DNA of 64,000 nt from Carex sylvatica (GCA_964058845.1 CAXKVR010000261.1:62001-126000); one strand, 5' to 3'; positions 1 to 10,052 are shown, numbered from the stretch's first letter. The notes: generated by a model not told the origin, from the letters alone. Made by a program: numbers and translations.

Positions 1-425
1 TAAAAGGTAAATGTGGAATCAATAAAGTTAAGGATTTCTATCTTATAGATAATTGGACTAGCAAAGATCGACTCACCGAATACTAGGAGAATAACTTATT
101 TCAAGATATGACAAAAAGAAGAAAGAATACAAGAACCAGATGAAAGCTAAAGTTTGGTACCCAAACCAGTAAGCAACTAAACAATATGACAATTCTTAGC
201 ATAATTGCACACATATCTTATAATTTCACAGCCCTAATAAACTGAATCCGAGTTGATTTTTTTTTTTTTTTTTACCAATTGTTTTAGAAACACAATCTCA
301 CATGCAGAAAAGGTGCTAAAATGTAACTTTTTTGGTCAGCTAGCTAAAATATTTTAGATAGACTACTATGAATAAAGGTCATGTTTCCGTGATGAAAATA
401 GTTTATGACAAAATTATATAATTAC
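1..425 (-). other. Probable intron of the BODYGUARD-like gene
   Basis: No reading frame on either strand resembles the missing C-terminal part of the hydrolase. A donor GT (minus strand) lies at 424-425, so this stretch reads best as the intron after the third visible exon. It contains a T-run near 257-273. The last exon or exons should lie left of the window. Confidence 0.55.
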
Positions 426-2350
426 CTCTTCCCTGTAAGTAGCTTTATAGTTCTCTCCCATATCAAGTGATTTCGGCAGAAAACCAAGCATACAGTCCTC
501 CCAACATGCTCATACCATGACATGACTGCCGATCCAAATGACATAGGTGGCCAAATCTTTTTTTCTGCTAGCTTCTTTAAGGCATTATGGCTCGCTTTCT
601 CCCCACTTGAAGGGAAATATGGCTATATTTGAAAAAAAAAAATTTGTGATTTAAATTACAATTTTGAAACCAAAGTGGGGAACAAGATTTGAAGGCATGA
701 ATCATTGAAACATATTTAGTACATATATGCACATGCAATCTTTTTATGACATATTATGTACAAGCTATATAGGATAGCATACTTAATTAATTTCCCAAGA
801 AAATGCACAGTTGATCTAATATTTGTAGTTAATTTACGGTTTATCAATGGTTTAAAGATTTGAAAACATTGTTAATCTTATGAATGAAGTTGCTGAGCTA
901 GACGGGTCATCTTGGTACGTACCAGGAAGTATGGTATAACAACCAAACAGGTCAACTAATGAAATGAAAATAGTACTTACAGGGGCAAGAAGAGTGATAG
1001 ATTTGACTCGATTTGGGTATCTCGCAGCCAAGTCCAATGCAATCATGCATCCCATAGAGTGTGCAACTAAGTGGAATGATTCGAGCTGGTATGGCTCGAT
1101 AACCGACTTCTCTATCATACTTACATGATCTTTCAACTGGTAAAGACAATCAGCCGGTTTTGGGCTGCGGCCAAATCCCAACAGATCCACAGCAAACAAC
1201 TTCAAATTCGGTTGTGTTGCTTGAGGAAAAACTGTTTGTGCCCAGAAGGATGAAGAAGAGAGAAATCCATGGATGAATATCACATTCTCCAAGGTTTCAT
1301 TCTCGTAACCATTTCTACCTACATACAAATTACGCAACTCTGTAAGAAATCTTTCATTTTTGTCAAATTGGACATAGCATAATTATTCGCTTGTATTTCA
1401 AAGAATAAAAAAAATTGACATTCACTTCATGGTTCCTAAATAAGTCGTGAGCTTTTTATACAACGACTTGCAATTAGGAACTTTTAATTAAATTAAGCTG
1501 ATAAACTGACTCATGGCGAAGAGATTTTCATTGGATGAATAATCAGCTTGCACAAATAAAACATTTATCAAAACTGTTTAATTATCAAACAAAAACCAGA
1601 AACCCGAGAAATTAGCTTTTTCCATAAAAGCAAAACGCTTTGGCCCCACAAGGCCTAAAATAAAAAAAAACACAAAACACAAAACAGAGAATTTGTAACA
1701 AGTGATGCTTTGCCTTTTGCCTCGACAACGCAAAGAAAAAAAGACAAAAAAAGAAAGAAAGAACCTTAACTTGGTAGTTGGTACATCATTTTTTAATATG
1801 CTATACCTTTTTGTTATGTCTGTTCTGAGATAATTTAGTTTTGGCCTGTGGTTGGCAACCTCCCTATCCATTCTTAACTTCATATCAACCCTTCTTTAAA
1901 AGTACATAAATATAATAAAAAAATTGATTAAGAAAGGAGTGCAAATTCTAAACCTTGATTTGGTAAATTCGTAACCAAATGAAGCTTTCTCTCTTCTTTT
2001 CCCTGCCAAGAAATGCATGATTTGCAACAGCAATCAGACCACCTTGCATGCCTCAATTGACCTCCTCCTTTGACCTTATAATCTCTTCTCAAATTAAGAA
2101 AAAACTTTTCCCTGAAAATATTCTCTCTCTCATGCAAAGTGTCTGATACTTCCCGATCCGAGCTTCCCTCTTTACCACTTTTCTCACTGCAATAGCACCG
2201 AATTGGGTTCTCCTCGAGAAATTCATCCAAAAATCTGTACACATAACATAGAAGAAAATCCAACAAATCTAAGAAGGTGAAGACAACTAGGCTGATCGCT
2301 GAGATTAGAGTATTGAACGATTTTTTTGGAAATGTCAGAGGTGTAAGCAT
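426..2350 (-). CDS. BODYGUARD-like alpha/beta hydrolase, 3' part outside window
   Basis: Exons read on the minus strand: 2350-1954, 1339-981 and 622-426, all with GT-AG borders and phases that join without a break, giving about 317 residues. The first exon codes for a hydrophobic N-terminus (about residues 8-38) followed by a Cys-rich stretch with RWSDC, as in the BODYGUARD family. The second exon carries the hydrolase oxyanion motif HGF (His about 156) and the nucleophile elbow AHSMG (Ser about 227), and ends at LLAP. The third holds WPPMSFGSAVMSWYEH, a family-typical block. The catalytic Asp and His of the C-terminal part, about 110 residues, are not in the window. In Arabidopsis, BODYGUARD proteins are epidermal cell-wall-associated proteins needed for cuticle formation; the reaction is not firmly established. 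The start at 2350 is the first ATG of the open frame. No promoter motif was recognised. Confidence 0.85.
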
Positions 2351-2894
2351 TTTGTGGTTATAGAATTGTTTATTTTATGGAGGGAAGGGACGAGAGAGAA
2401 ATTCGGAGTGATGAGAGGTTTGTGGCTGAAAAGGCGCAAAATGTGTTGTATTTGTGTGCGCTTCGACCGTTGAATATATTAGAAGAGGTTGTGGTTTAAC
2501 CACGTTACCTTATTTTTTCTAATTTTAAAAACTCACAAATTTACATTTTTTTTAATTAAAATTTATTTTAAATTTATAAAGTATTCATTTTATCTTTTAA
2601 TGAAAACAAAATATATAAATTGTGTAAAAAAAATATTCAATCGTAGTCCGTTTTTGAAAGTATGTAATTTATATCCTTTGCTTATAACCAATGTAGTAAT
2701 ATTCGATATATTATGTCGAATATTCAGTCGAACATTTCTATACGATTGCAATCCAAATAGAAAATATATAGTCGGTCCAAATATTCAAGCATATTATTGG
2801 TTTAGAGTATATTAATAATGATAAAAAATACCAATTTAAACTTTAAAGTATATTAATAGTGGTTTATACCACATATTACCGTATACTTATTTAT
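2351..2894. other. Upstream region of the hydrolase gene, AT-rich
   Basis: Leader and promoter space for the minus-strand hydrolase, then AT-rich DNA. The open frame at 2489-2815 (+) is low-complexity and resembles nothing known to me. Confidence 0.4.
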
Positions 2895-3301
2895 GAATTT
2901 GGCTAGTATAACATTAGTGTCATTTCAACCTATATAACACCAACTCTAAAACCTGTCAAATCAACTTCAAACAGTAAATTCAAACCGTTCAAACCGATCT
3001 ACTTCATTAGTTATGCGTTTACATGCAAAATTTATAACTTTTCGAATTTATTTAGTATTAGGTTAAGCGGTCAAATATGTGAGTTTTTAAGTTAATTTTA
3101 ATACATTAATTTTTCAATATTTTTACCGCTTGATTTGATACTACAATAACTCGAAAATATAAAAAATTTGTATGTAAACGCATCACACATAATGTAAATT
3201 GGTTTGAACGGTTTGGATTAGTCGTTCGAAGTCGATTTGATAGGTTTTAGAGTTGGTGTTATATAGGCTGAAATGACACTGATATTATACTAGTCAAACT
3301 C
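2895..3301. mobile_element. Foldback MITE, Mutator-like, 407 bp
   Basis: Almost the whole element is an inverted repeat. The left end GAATTTGGCTAGTATAA pairs with the right end TTATACTAGTCAAACTC. It is flanked by an exact 9-bp duplication CTTATTTAT at 2886-2894 and 3302-3310, the length typical of the Mutator superfamily. Internal motifs such as CAAACCGTTCAAACCGATC on one arm return inverted on the other. Relatives lie at 20047-20455 and 60608-60978. It has no coding capacity. Confidence 0.85.
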
Positions 3302-3302
3302 C

Positions 3303-3339
<37 letters not shown>

Positions 3340-3342
<3 letters not shown>

Positions 3343-3741
3343 TGAGTCTATGGTACTATGCATATTACGATTTGGTCCATAATACGATTCAATATTTTCG
3401 TTCTTAAAATCATAACGAACGATCCGAACGTTCAACATATTTCCCATATAAATATGTACTTGCATACCAAATTTTATATTTTTTAGAATTTTTTTACTAT
3501 TTTTTAAGATACGTAGAAAATCATTATTTTTGGATGGTCCAGAATTTTCAGATCAAGTGATTTTCTACCTATCTTAAAAAATAGTAAAAAAATTCTAAAA
3601 AATATAAAATTTGGTCTGCAAGTACATATTTGTATGGAGAATGTGTTGAACGGTTCGGATCGTCCGTTATGATTTTGAAAACGAAAATATTGAATCGTAT
3701 TACAGACCAACCTGTGATATGCATAGTACCATAGACTCACT
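3340..3741. mobile_element. Foldback MITE in a (TA)n microsatellite, copy 2
   Basis: Terminal inverted repeats start AGTGAGTCTATGGTACTATG and end with the reverse complement. The arms continue inward with a block near CCAAATTTTATATTTTTT and TTTTTACTATTTTTTAAGAT that returns inverted. It is bordered by TA repeats on both sides, so target duplications cannot be told from the microsatellite. Confidence 0.8.
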
Positions 3742-3758
3742 ATATATATATATATATA

Positions 3759-4161
3759 GAGTAAGGCTACGCTACTTCGCGAATTAAACAGGTTATTTTA
3801 ATTCGCGCTCATATCTCTAGTTTTGAAATTCAAATAGTCAATCCAAACCGTTAGATGTTTAATATATATTAAAATATGCTTGGAGACCAAATTTTATATT
3901 TTTTGGAAATTTTTTACTATTTATTAAGATGGTTTGAAAATCTCTGTTTTTTAATGGTGCAAAATTTTAATAAAAACAGCGATTTTCAAACCATCTTAAT
4001 AAATAGTAAAAATATTTCAAAAAATATAAAGTTTGGTCCCCATGCACATTTTAATATAGATTAAACATCTAACAGTTTGAATCGACTATTTGGACTTCGA
4101 AACTAAAGATATGAGCGCGATTTAAAACAACCTGTTTAATTCGCGAAGTAGCGTAGCCTTA

Positions 4162-4164
<3 letters not shown>
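3759..4164. mobile_element. Foldback MITE in a (TA)n/(CT)n microsatellite, copy 3
   Basis: Termini GAGTAAGGCTACGCTACTTC and the exact reverse complement ending in GTAGCCTTACTC. The outer arms (TTCGCGAATTAAACAGG) differ from copy 2, but the inner arms share the CAAATTTTATATTTTTTGG and TACTATTTATTAAGATGG blocks. Only about 17 bp of TA repeat separates it from copy 2. Confidence 0.8.
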
Positions 4165-4194
<30 letters not shown>

Positions 4195-4439
4195 AGGTCA
4201 AAGGGGGTTAGAGGCGGATTATTGGTTGCAACAATAATCTTTTTCATCTATTTGACTAATTTGTAAAAACATAAAATTATTGAATTTTACGATTTGTTTT
4301 AATTTTGAAAGATATGTAGGTTCAAGTCAAATGGAATTGCATAATGGAATACTTGGACTGAAGAAATCATGAAGACAATTATCAAGAATTCAAATTATAA
4401 AATCAGAAGCTTGGTAAAGTAAGCCTGAGGCTGTTTAAA

Positions 4440-5035
4440 CAGGGATAAAATGTTAGTAATGTTTGTAAAACGTTGTAACGTTTTAGGCCTGTCAGAAATG
4501 CTAAAAAAATAATTGATCAAACTCAAAAAATAAATTAAAACGTTGTAACGTTTTAATTTATCAGACCAGCTGAAATACAACTGTGCAGAATCAATATGAA
4601 ATGTTACAATGTTTTACAACCATTGTAACGTTTTAGAGAATGTCAGAACTGCTAAGCACAGCTGTCTAGATTTTACTTGAAACGTTACAACGTTTTACAA
4701 CCGTTGTAACGTTTCAAGAATGTCAGAGCTTTAAGCACAGCTGTATCAGAATTCAAAATCAAACGTTGTAACGTTTGTCAATAGTTACAACGATTTACTT
4801 ATATCATCGTTGTAACGTTTTACAAATGTTATAACGATTTAATTAATTCTGAGCTTTAGAAATTCTTATTTTTGATCAAGTATGAGTCAGTGCAAAATAT
4901 TACATAACGTTATATAATCGTTGGTAACGTTTTGATCAATTAGCTGAGCTGTCAGAAAATTGAAATCCTAAATTATATTTTGAACTAAAACGTTGTAATG
5001 TTTTAGAAAATGTTGGTAACGTTTTAGCTCACTTA
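4440..5035 (+). promoter_or_regulatory. Array of AACGTT-centred motifs in LTR U3
   Basis: At least a dozen copies of AACGTT, many inside the longer unit AAACGTTGTAACGTTTTA, occur in about 600 bp just upstream of the TATA-like box at 5056. Several are arranged as inverted pairs joined by TTTACAACC. Degraded versions (AATGTT) are consistent with C-to-T decay. The ACGT core suggests a transcription-factor site array; this is inference. Confidence 0.55.
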
Positions 5036-5055
5036 GCTCATTTTTGAGCTGTTTC

Positions 5056-5064
5056 TATAAATAG
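5056..5064 (+). promoter_or_regulatory. TATA-like box of solo LTR copy 1
   Basis: TATAAATAG, preceded by CTGTTTC and followed by a short leader. The same sequence is kept at 51727-51735 in copy 2, which supports a promoter role in the parent element. Confidence 0.5.
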
Positions 5065-5583
5065 GGCTTTGGACTTTCTTCCCAAAACATTCAAGCCGAC
5101 CCTAAACTTCTAAAATGCGATTTTCTGAGAACTTTAGTTACTCCATTGTTGTGAGAGCTTAAAACTTCAAAATTCCTCAAACAACCTCAAACCGACTTCA
5201 CTAATCTCAAATTATATTAGATTAGAGTGATCTATTGAGTGTTTCTCTTGAGTAGCTTAAACTTAGAGACCTTGTTCTCATCTCTAGGAGACCGTGTGAC
5301 TTTCCTTGGTTGTAAGGGCTCGCCGGATCTCATTTCTAGTTGGCCGATTGACTTACCGCTTGGATTATAAGGGCTCAACGGTTCACAAGTTGTAATCCTT
5401 TCGTATTGGGTAATAGAAAGTCGCACCTAGAAAAGGTTGCAAAGCTCCGGAGACGTAGGCCTTTGTTTTGCCGAACTCCGTTATCATCCCGCGTGTCAAA
5501 TTTCTCTAAACTCTTCTATTTAATTTTAATTGCAATTATTTTCTATTTTTTAGAGCAATTAGTGGTGTCCCAAATTCAACAGG

Positions 5584-5675
5584 GCTGGAGGAGAAGAAAG
5601 GGAGAGGCACACGGAAGAAGGAAAAGTCTAGAGGAGAAGAAATGGAGAGGCGCACGGGAGAAGGAAAAATAAAAT
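5584..5675. repeat. Purine-rich tandem duplication, about 47-bp unit
   Basis: Two adjacent copies of a unit resembling GGAGGAGAAGAAAGGGAGAG followed by GCACACGGAAGAAGGAAAA directly follow the solo LTR. An open frame across them is purine-biased and is not treated as a gene. Confidence 0.55.
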
Positions 5676-5827
5676 TAATGGAACTTTTAATTTCCTGTTA
5701 CGTCTCTTTTATTCATCAGCTATTATGTGATCTAAAAATCAATCCAACGGTTCTGGACTTGTTTGGATAAATTTCTCTATCCAAGAGTTTACGCTAACTG
5801 GACTATATATATATATATATATATATA

Positions 5828-6243
5828 GAGACTAATGTGCATTCGAATGTATATGGGCCGAAATACATACGGTTCAAATTCGACTTTTCAAAATTCAAAC
5901 GGTAGATCCGAACCGTTCATCTTGTTCTCCATATTAATATGTACTTGGAAACAAAATTTTACATTTTTATGAATTTGTTTACTATTTATTAAGTATTTTA
6001 CAAAATTGTTGATCCAACGGTGGCTGCTGATTTTACTCTTTTGTTAAGCCACTGTTGGATCAACAATTTTGTAAAATACTTAATAAATAGTATAAAAATT
6101 CAGAAAAATGTAAAATTTGGTCTTCAAGCACATATTAATATGGAGAACAAGATGAACGGTTCGGATCGACCGTTTGAATTTTGAAAAGTCAAATTTGGAT
6201 CGTATGTATTTCGGCCCATATACATTCGAATGCACATTAGTCA

Positions 6244-6246
<3 letters not shown>
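5828..6246. mobile_element. Foldback MITE in a (TA)n/(CT)n microsatellite, copy 4
   Basis: Inverted termini GACTAATGTGCATTCGAATG on both sides, with a long near-perfect foldback. Inner arms carry AACGGTAGATCCGAACCGTT and the family block ending in TTACTATTTATTAAGTATTT. The centre contains TTGTTGATCCAACGGTGGC in opposite orientations. The left border is a TA repeat and the right border a CT repeat. Confidence 0.8.
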
Positions 6247-6278
<32 letters not shown>

Positions 6279-6281
6279 CAC

Positions 6282-6330
<49 letters not shown>
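6241..6330. repeat. Palindromic microsatellite (CT)n(TA)n(GA)n
   Basis: CT repeats pass into TA repeats, a short CACTA break, more TA repeats, then GA repeats. The block is a near-perfect inverted repeat that sits exactly between foldback copies 4 and 5. Confidence 0.85.
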
Positions 6331-6334
<4 letters not shown>

Positions 6335-6729
6335 GCTACGGTGAGTTGCGAAGTAAAACACGTTGTTACTTCACGCAATATCTTCATTTTCAAAGTTCAA
6401 ATAGCTGATCCAGACCGTTAGATATTTAATCTATATTAAAATATGCTTAGAAACTAAATTTTACATTTTTTTGAAATTTTTTTACTATTTATTAAGCCAC
6501 TTTGAACATCTGAAAATCCGGATGAACAGTAAAAATTTATGGATCAGTGATTTTCAAAGGGGCTTAATAAATAGTAAAAAAATTCCAAAAAATGTAAATT
6601 TTGGTCTCCAAGCACATTTCAATATGGAGATCATGTTGAGCGGTTCGGATCGGTATTTTGAACTTTAAAATTGTAAAATATGAGCGTGAAGTAAAATAGT
6701 CGCTTTACTTCGCAACTCATTGTAGCCTA

Positions 6730-6733
<4 letters not shown>
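6328..6733. mobile_element. Foldback MITE in a (GA)n/(CT)n microsatellite, copy 5
   Basis: Left end GAGATGGGCTACGGTGAGTT pairs with the right end AACTCATTGTAGCCTATCTC. The inner arms share the TTTACTATTTATTAAG block and the CCGTTAGATATTTAAT block with copies 3 and 4. TA repeats follow on the right to about 6766. Confidence 0.8.
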
Positions 6734-6766
<33 letters not shown>

Positions 6767-7510
6767 TCTCATTTAAAATTTGTATATATAAATCTGCATA
6801 TGTGGTATGCAGTGGTTTTCTGCATACCGCATATAAACCGAATATTAAAACACAGCTTATAACACATACACAATGATATTTAGGCATACGCTTATGTATA
6901 TGTCACAAATAAGAAAATAAATAATTTGTCCTCACAACTAGTCAATTAAGAAACTGAACATTAAGAGAAATATGTTATGCATTTTTATTTTTTAATAAAA
7001 GATAAATTAAATATTTTATAAATTTTAAATGAGTTTTAATCGAAAAGATAATAAATTGGATAAATTTATGAGTTTTTGAAATTAAAAAAAATGATATTAC
7101 ATATTTAAAAAAGAAAATATGTAATATTTTTATTGATATACATATAAAATTTCCCTCGTTTTTTTTTTTTTTTTTTAAGAAAAACCCGTAGGTGATCTGC
7201 CCAGGAAAGTGAAATATGTAGAATACTAGAATGTAGGTGATCTGCTCAGGAAAGTGAAATGATTGAATTTCCCTAAAAAAATGATTTGATGACTTGTCGA
7301 AGAAATTTCATTTCGACTAGTCAACTAACATAAACGCATTATTTTAAGCTCTAACAGATTAAGCAACGCATCATTTTAATGTCTAACGGTGATCTGGCAT
7401 CGTGAGAAAATTTCAATGTCGACAAAAATATGTTTTGGGCGGTGTAAAAAACAACAACAAAAAAAACGAACGGTGCAAAAATAATTAAGATGGTATGGAC
7501 TATGAATAAA
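6734..7510. other. AT-rich intergenic DNA without a gene
   Basis: TA repeats, a T-run near 7162-7177, and a short direct repeat (TAGGTGATCTGC at about 7190 and 7232). No open frame or RNA gene was recognised. Confidence 0.4.
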
Positions 7511-8098
7511 TAGATGTTACATTAAAATAATGCGTCTCTCATGATGCTATGGACTAAACCGAATTAGTTTGGATGAAACGGTTTGGTTTTTTTATTTAAT
7601 GGTTCGATTTGATTTGTTTTTTAAAACTAAATTATAATTTCGGTTCAGTTCGATTTGATTTTGAAAATTTTTGAAACTAAAATAATCGAACCAACCGAAG
7701 TTTTATATATTATGAATTTGGTCCGGGCTATCCCGGTTTATTTCTTAATACCCGGGTTTATTTCTTAATCAATTGCTTTTAATACTTCGGTTGATTTCTT
7801 AATACCCGGATTTACTTCTTAATCAATTATTTTTAATACTTTGGTTGATTTCTTAATATCCCGGTTTATTTCTTAATATCCTAGTTTATTTTGTAATATA
7901 CTTCAGTTTATTATAAATAAATTATTTTGAATAAAAAATTAATATATTTCTGCTTGAACTGAATAAAACTTTAATTCAGCTCGGTTCGGTCGCAATACTA
8001 AATTGATTTGGTTTGGTTTTATTTTTAAAACCGAATTATAACTTTAATTTGTCTAGTTTAATTTAATTTTAACTGAACCGAAACGATGAACACCCCTA
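7511..8098. mobile_element. hAT-like miniature element, left border uncertain
   Basis: The right end reads GAACACCCCTA, matching hAT-type termini seen elsewhere in the window (TAGGGGTGTTC inverted). Many CGGTT/AACCG subterminal motifs occur on both sides. The left end is unclear; TAGATGTTAC at 7511 is a candidate. A minisatellite fills the centre. Confidence 0.4.
7726..7905 (+). repeat. Minisatellite, unit near CCCGGTTTATTTCTTAATA
   Basis: Five to six degenerate copies of a unit of about 19 bp, some joined by CAATTGCTTTTAATACTTCGG to give a longer unit of about 68 bp. It is non-coding. Confidence 0.7.
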
Positions 8099-8570
8099 GA
8101 TGAATAAAAATATGGGGTTTTATCCAAAGCTATTTATTGCTTACAGTGGAGTACAAGGCACCCCAATTCCAGATCTATATGTGGTGTGCATGCACCATGT
8201 GAGATAAGCATCCAAGTCTTTGATTATAGAAAATTATTTTCTCTTGACACCAAATTAACTAATTAAGTCAATGATAAGTTGTTTAATCAGGAACAATACT
8301 CTGCATTATAATGTATTCAGTGAGATCGTTTAATAATATTATGTCTTTCTGCCGTTAACTAATATTTGTATCACTATGATGCATCTCATTTATCATTGTA
8401 ATTTAATTTGCTTCAATTTAAAGAAATTATTCAACATTTTTTTTTTTGTGAAGGCATCAAATTGATGATAACAAATGTCTAGCACATCCGATCAATGATA
8501 TCACTACGCCTTATCCTCTTCTTTATCAAGCAAAGTTAAATAAAGATATCAGATGCTGGACTACTTAGCA
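8099..8570. other. Intergenic DNA, nothing recognised
   Basis: AT-rich, with no long frame, inverted repeat or tandem repeat that I could support. Confidence 0.35.
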
Positions 8571-8578
8571 CTTGCCAT

Positions 8579-9077
8579 TAGGGGTGTTCTGGTTGGTTGG
8601 ATTGAAACCAAAATAAAATAGGCAAATTAATTTTTTTTTAAGTTTTTGGAAACCAAACCGAACCAACCGAATAAGAACCGAACCGTTTAAATCGAATTAA
8701 ATTTTAGTTTATTCAGTTGAACCGAATAAGAGAGATTAAGTTTCAAAAGATCAAAATTCAATACATAGTAATTTCATAGAAATAAATATCAAGATAATAT
8801 TACATTCACTATTCAATTTCATACAAAATATAAAGATGTTTTAAAATATACAAACCAAAATGAATGAAAGAAAACAATGATTAAATCAAACAAAATATAA
8901 ACCATACTTAAACAATTATAATTCGGCTGATTCGGTTTAGTCGGTTTTGAAAAATCTAAACCAAATCGACTATTTAAACCCAACAACCAAACTGACTATT
9001 AAACCGAAAAATTGAACCATTTCAATGAAAATTTTATGTCCGGTTAAAAACCAAATAAACTAAACTATTTGAACACC
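8579..9077. mobile_element. hAT-like MITE, first of two at one target
   Basis: Starts TAGGGGTGTTC and ends GAACACC, with abundant AACCGAACC/GGTTCGG-type subterminal repeats. The 8 bp to the left (CTTGCCAT, 8571-8578) match 6 of 8 with those on the right (CTTGCCTG, 9078-9085). Eight-base duplications are typical of the hAT superfamily. Confidence 0.65.
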
Positions 9078-9085
9078 CTTGCCTG

Positions 9086-9832
9086 TAGTGATGTAAACGG
9101 ATCGGATATTATCCAATTTCATCCAGATCCGAATCCAAAAAATTGATTACATTATCTGATCTGTATCCGAAAAATTACAACGGATAAGGATACGATAAGA
9201 TTTTTAACTATCCGTATCCGACCGTTTATACTCTTAAACCACAACAAATGTACTCTATGTTCTTAAATTGATTTATTAAATTGCATATTCATACTAATAA
9301 TTTATTAAACTGCATATTCAATTTAATAAATTGCATATTCATACTAATAATTTATTAAACTGCATATACATATATATTTTGATTAATAATATAACACTAT
9401 GACATAATTAATGACTAATGTTGTGATAATATGATATATATTTTGTAACCAACAAACTTATAATGAAAAATATTAAATCTAATTTATGAATGAAAAAATT
9501 ATATTTAGATGTTATTTTTTACTAGAATGTGTATTAGTATATGACATAATTAATGATTAATGTTGTGATAATATGATATATATTTTGTAACCAACAAACT
9601 TATAATGAAAAATATTAAATTTAATTTATGAATGAAAAAATTATATTTAGATGTTATTTTTTACTAGAATGTGTATTAGTAATTTATTTTTAATTGTTTG
9701 AATTATATTCATATTCTATTTGTATATGTCTAATATCTCATCCGTATTCGTATCCGTATTTGTATCCGTATCCGAAAAATTATAATAGATAAAGATACGA
9801 TTTGACCACTATATGATCCGTATCTGACCATG
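9086..9832. mobile_element. hAT-like MITE, second of two at one target
   Basis: Starts TAGTGATGTAAACGGATCGG and ends just before CTTGCCAT (9833-9840), which equals the flank of the preceding element at 8571-8578. GGATAC/GTATCC motifs crowd both ends, as in the element at 10053-10576. The interior carries a 50-bp and a 142-bp tandem duplication. Confidence 0.6.
9399..9682 (+). repeat. 142-bp tandem duplication
   Basis: The copies starting near 9399 and 9541 differ at only two or three bases. They lie inside the hAT-like element at 9086-9832, next to a 50-bp tandem repeat starting near 9281 and 9331. Confidence 0.9.
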
Positions 9833-9840
9833 CTTGCCAT

Positions 9841-10052
9841 TGAAAACTTCAATTCAAATCACCAGTTTAAAATCAATGTTGAGTTATACCCATCAAATTA
9901 ATAGCACTTGCCTTATCCTCTGCATTCTCTACCGTTGTTTTGTCATGAATCTTCAACCATTACAAAACCCTTCTTTTTCAGCGCTTCAGTTAATCAGTTA
10001 CCGGGTTTGCTTCTTCAAATCTTGTTCTTTAATACAACATATATATGTACAT
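9841..10052. other. Short gap between hAT-like elements
   Basis: An open frame at 9834-10055 (+) has no recognisable domain and overlaps the element border, so it is not called a gene. Confidence 0.3.

Larger units (their letters stand above)
4220..5581 (+). mobile_element. Solo LTR of an unidentified LTR retrotransposon, copy 1
   Basis: A 1.36-kb block repeated at 50933-52253 in the same orientation. The second copy starts TGTTGG and ends AACA and has a recognisable target duplication; here the start reads TATTGG and the end AACA, and no clear duplication is visible (CGGAT versus GGGCT). A TATA-like box at 5056-5064 (TATAAATAG) separates an upstream part full of AACGTT motifs from a downstream part, as expected for U3 and R-U5. 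No gag-pol sequence or second LTR is adjacent, so this looks like a solo LTR or a recombination remnant. Confidence 0.75.

Noticed and set aside
2489..2815. 108-codon plus-strand frame
   Set aside because: AT-rich low-complexity composition with no family resemblance.
5232..5426. Minus-strand frame of 64 codons, also found at 51904-52098
   Set aside because: The similarity between the two sites comes from the shared LTR; the frame is antisense to the LTR and has no protein family.
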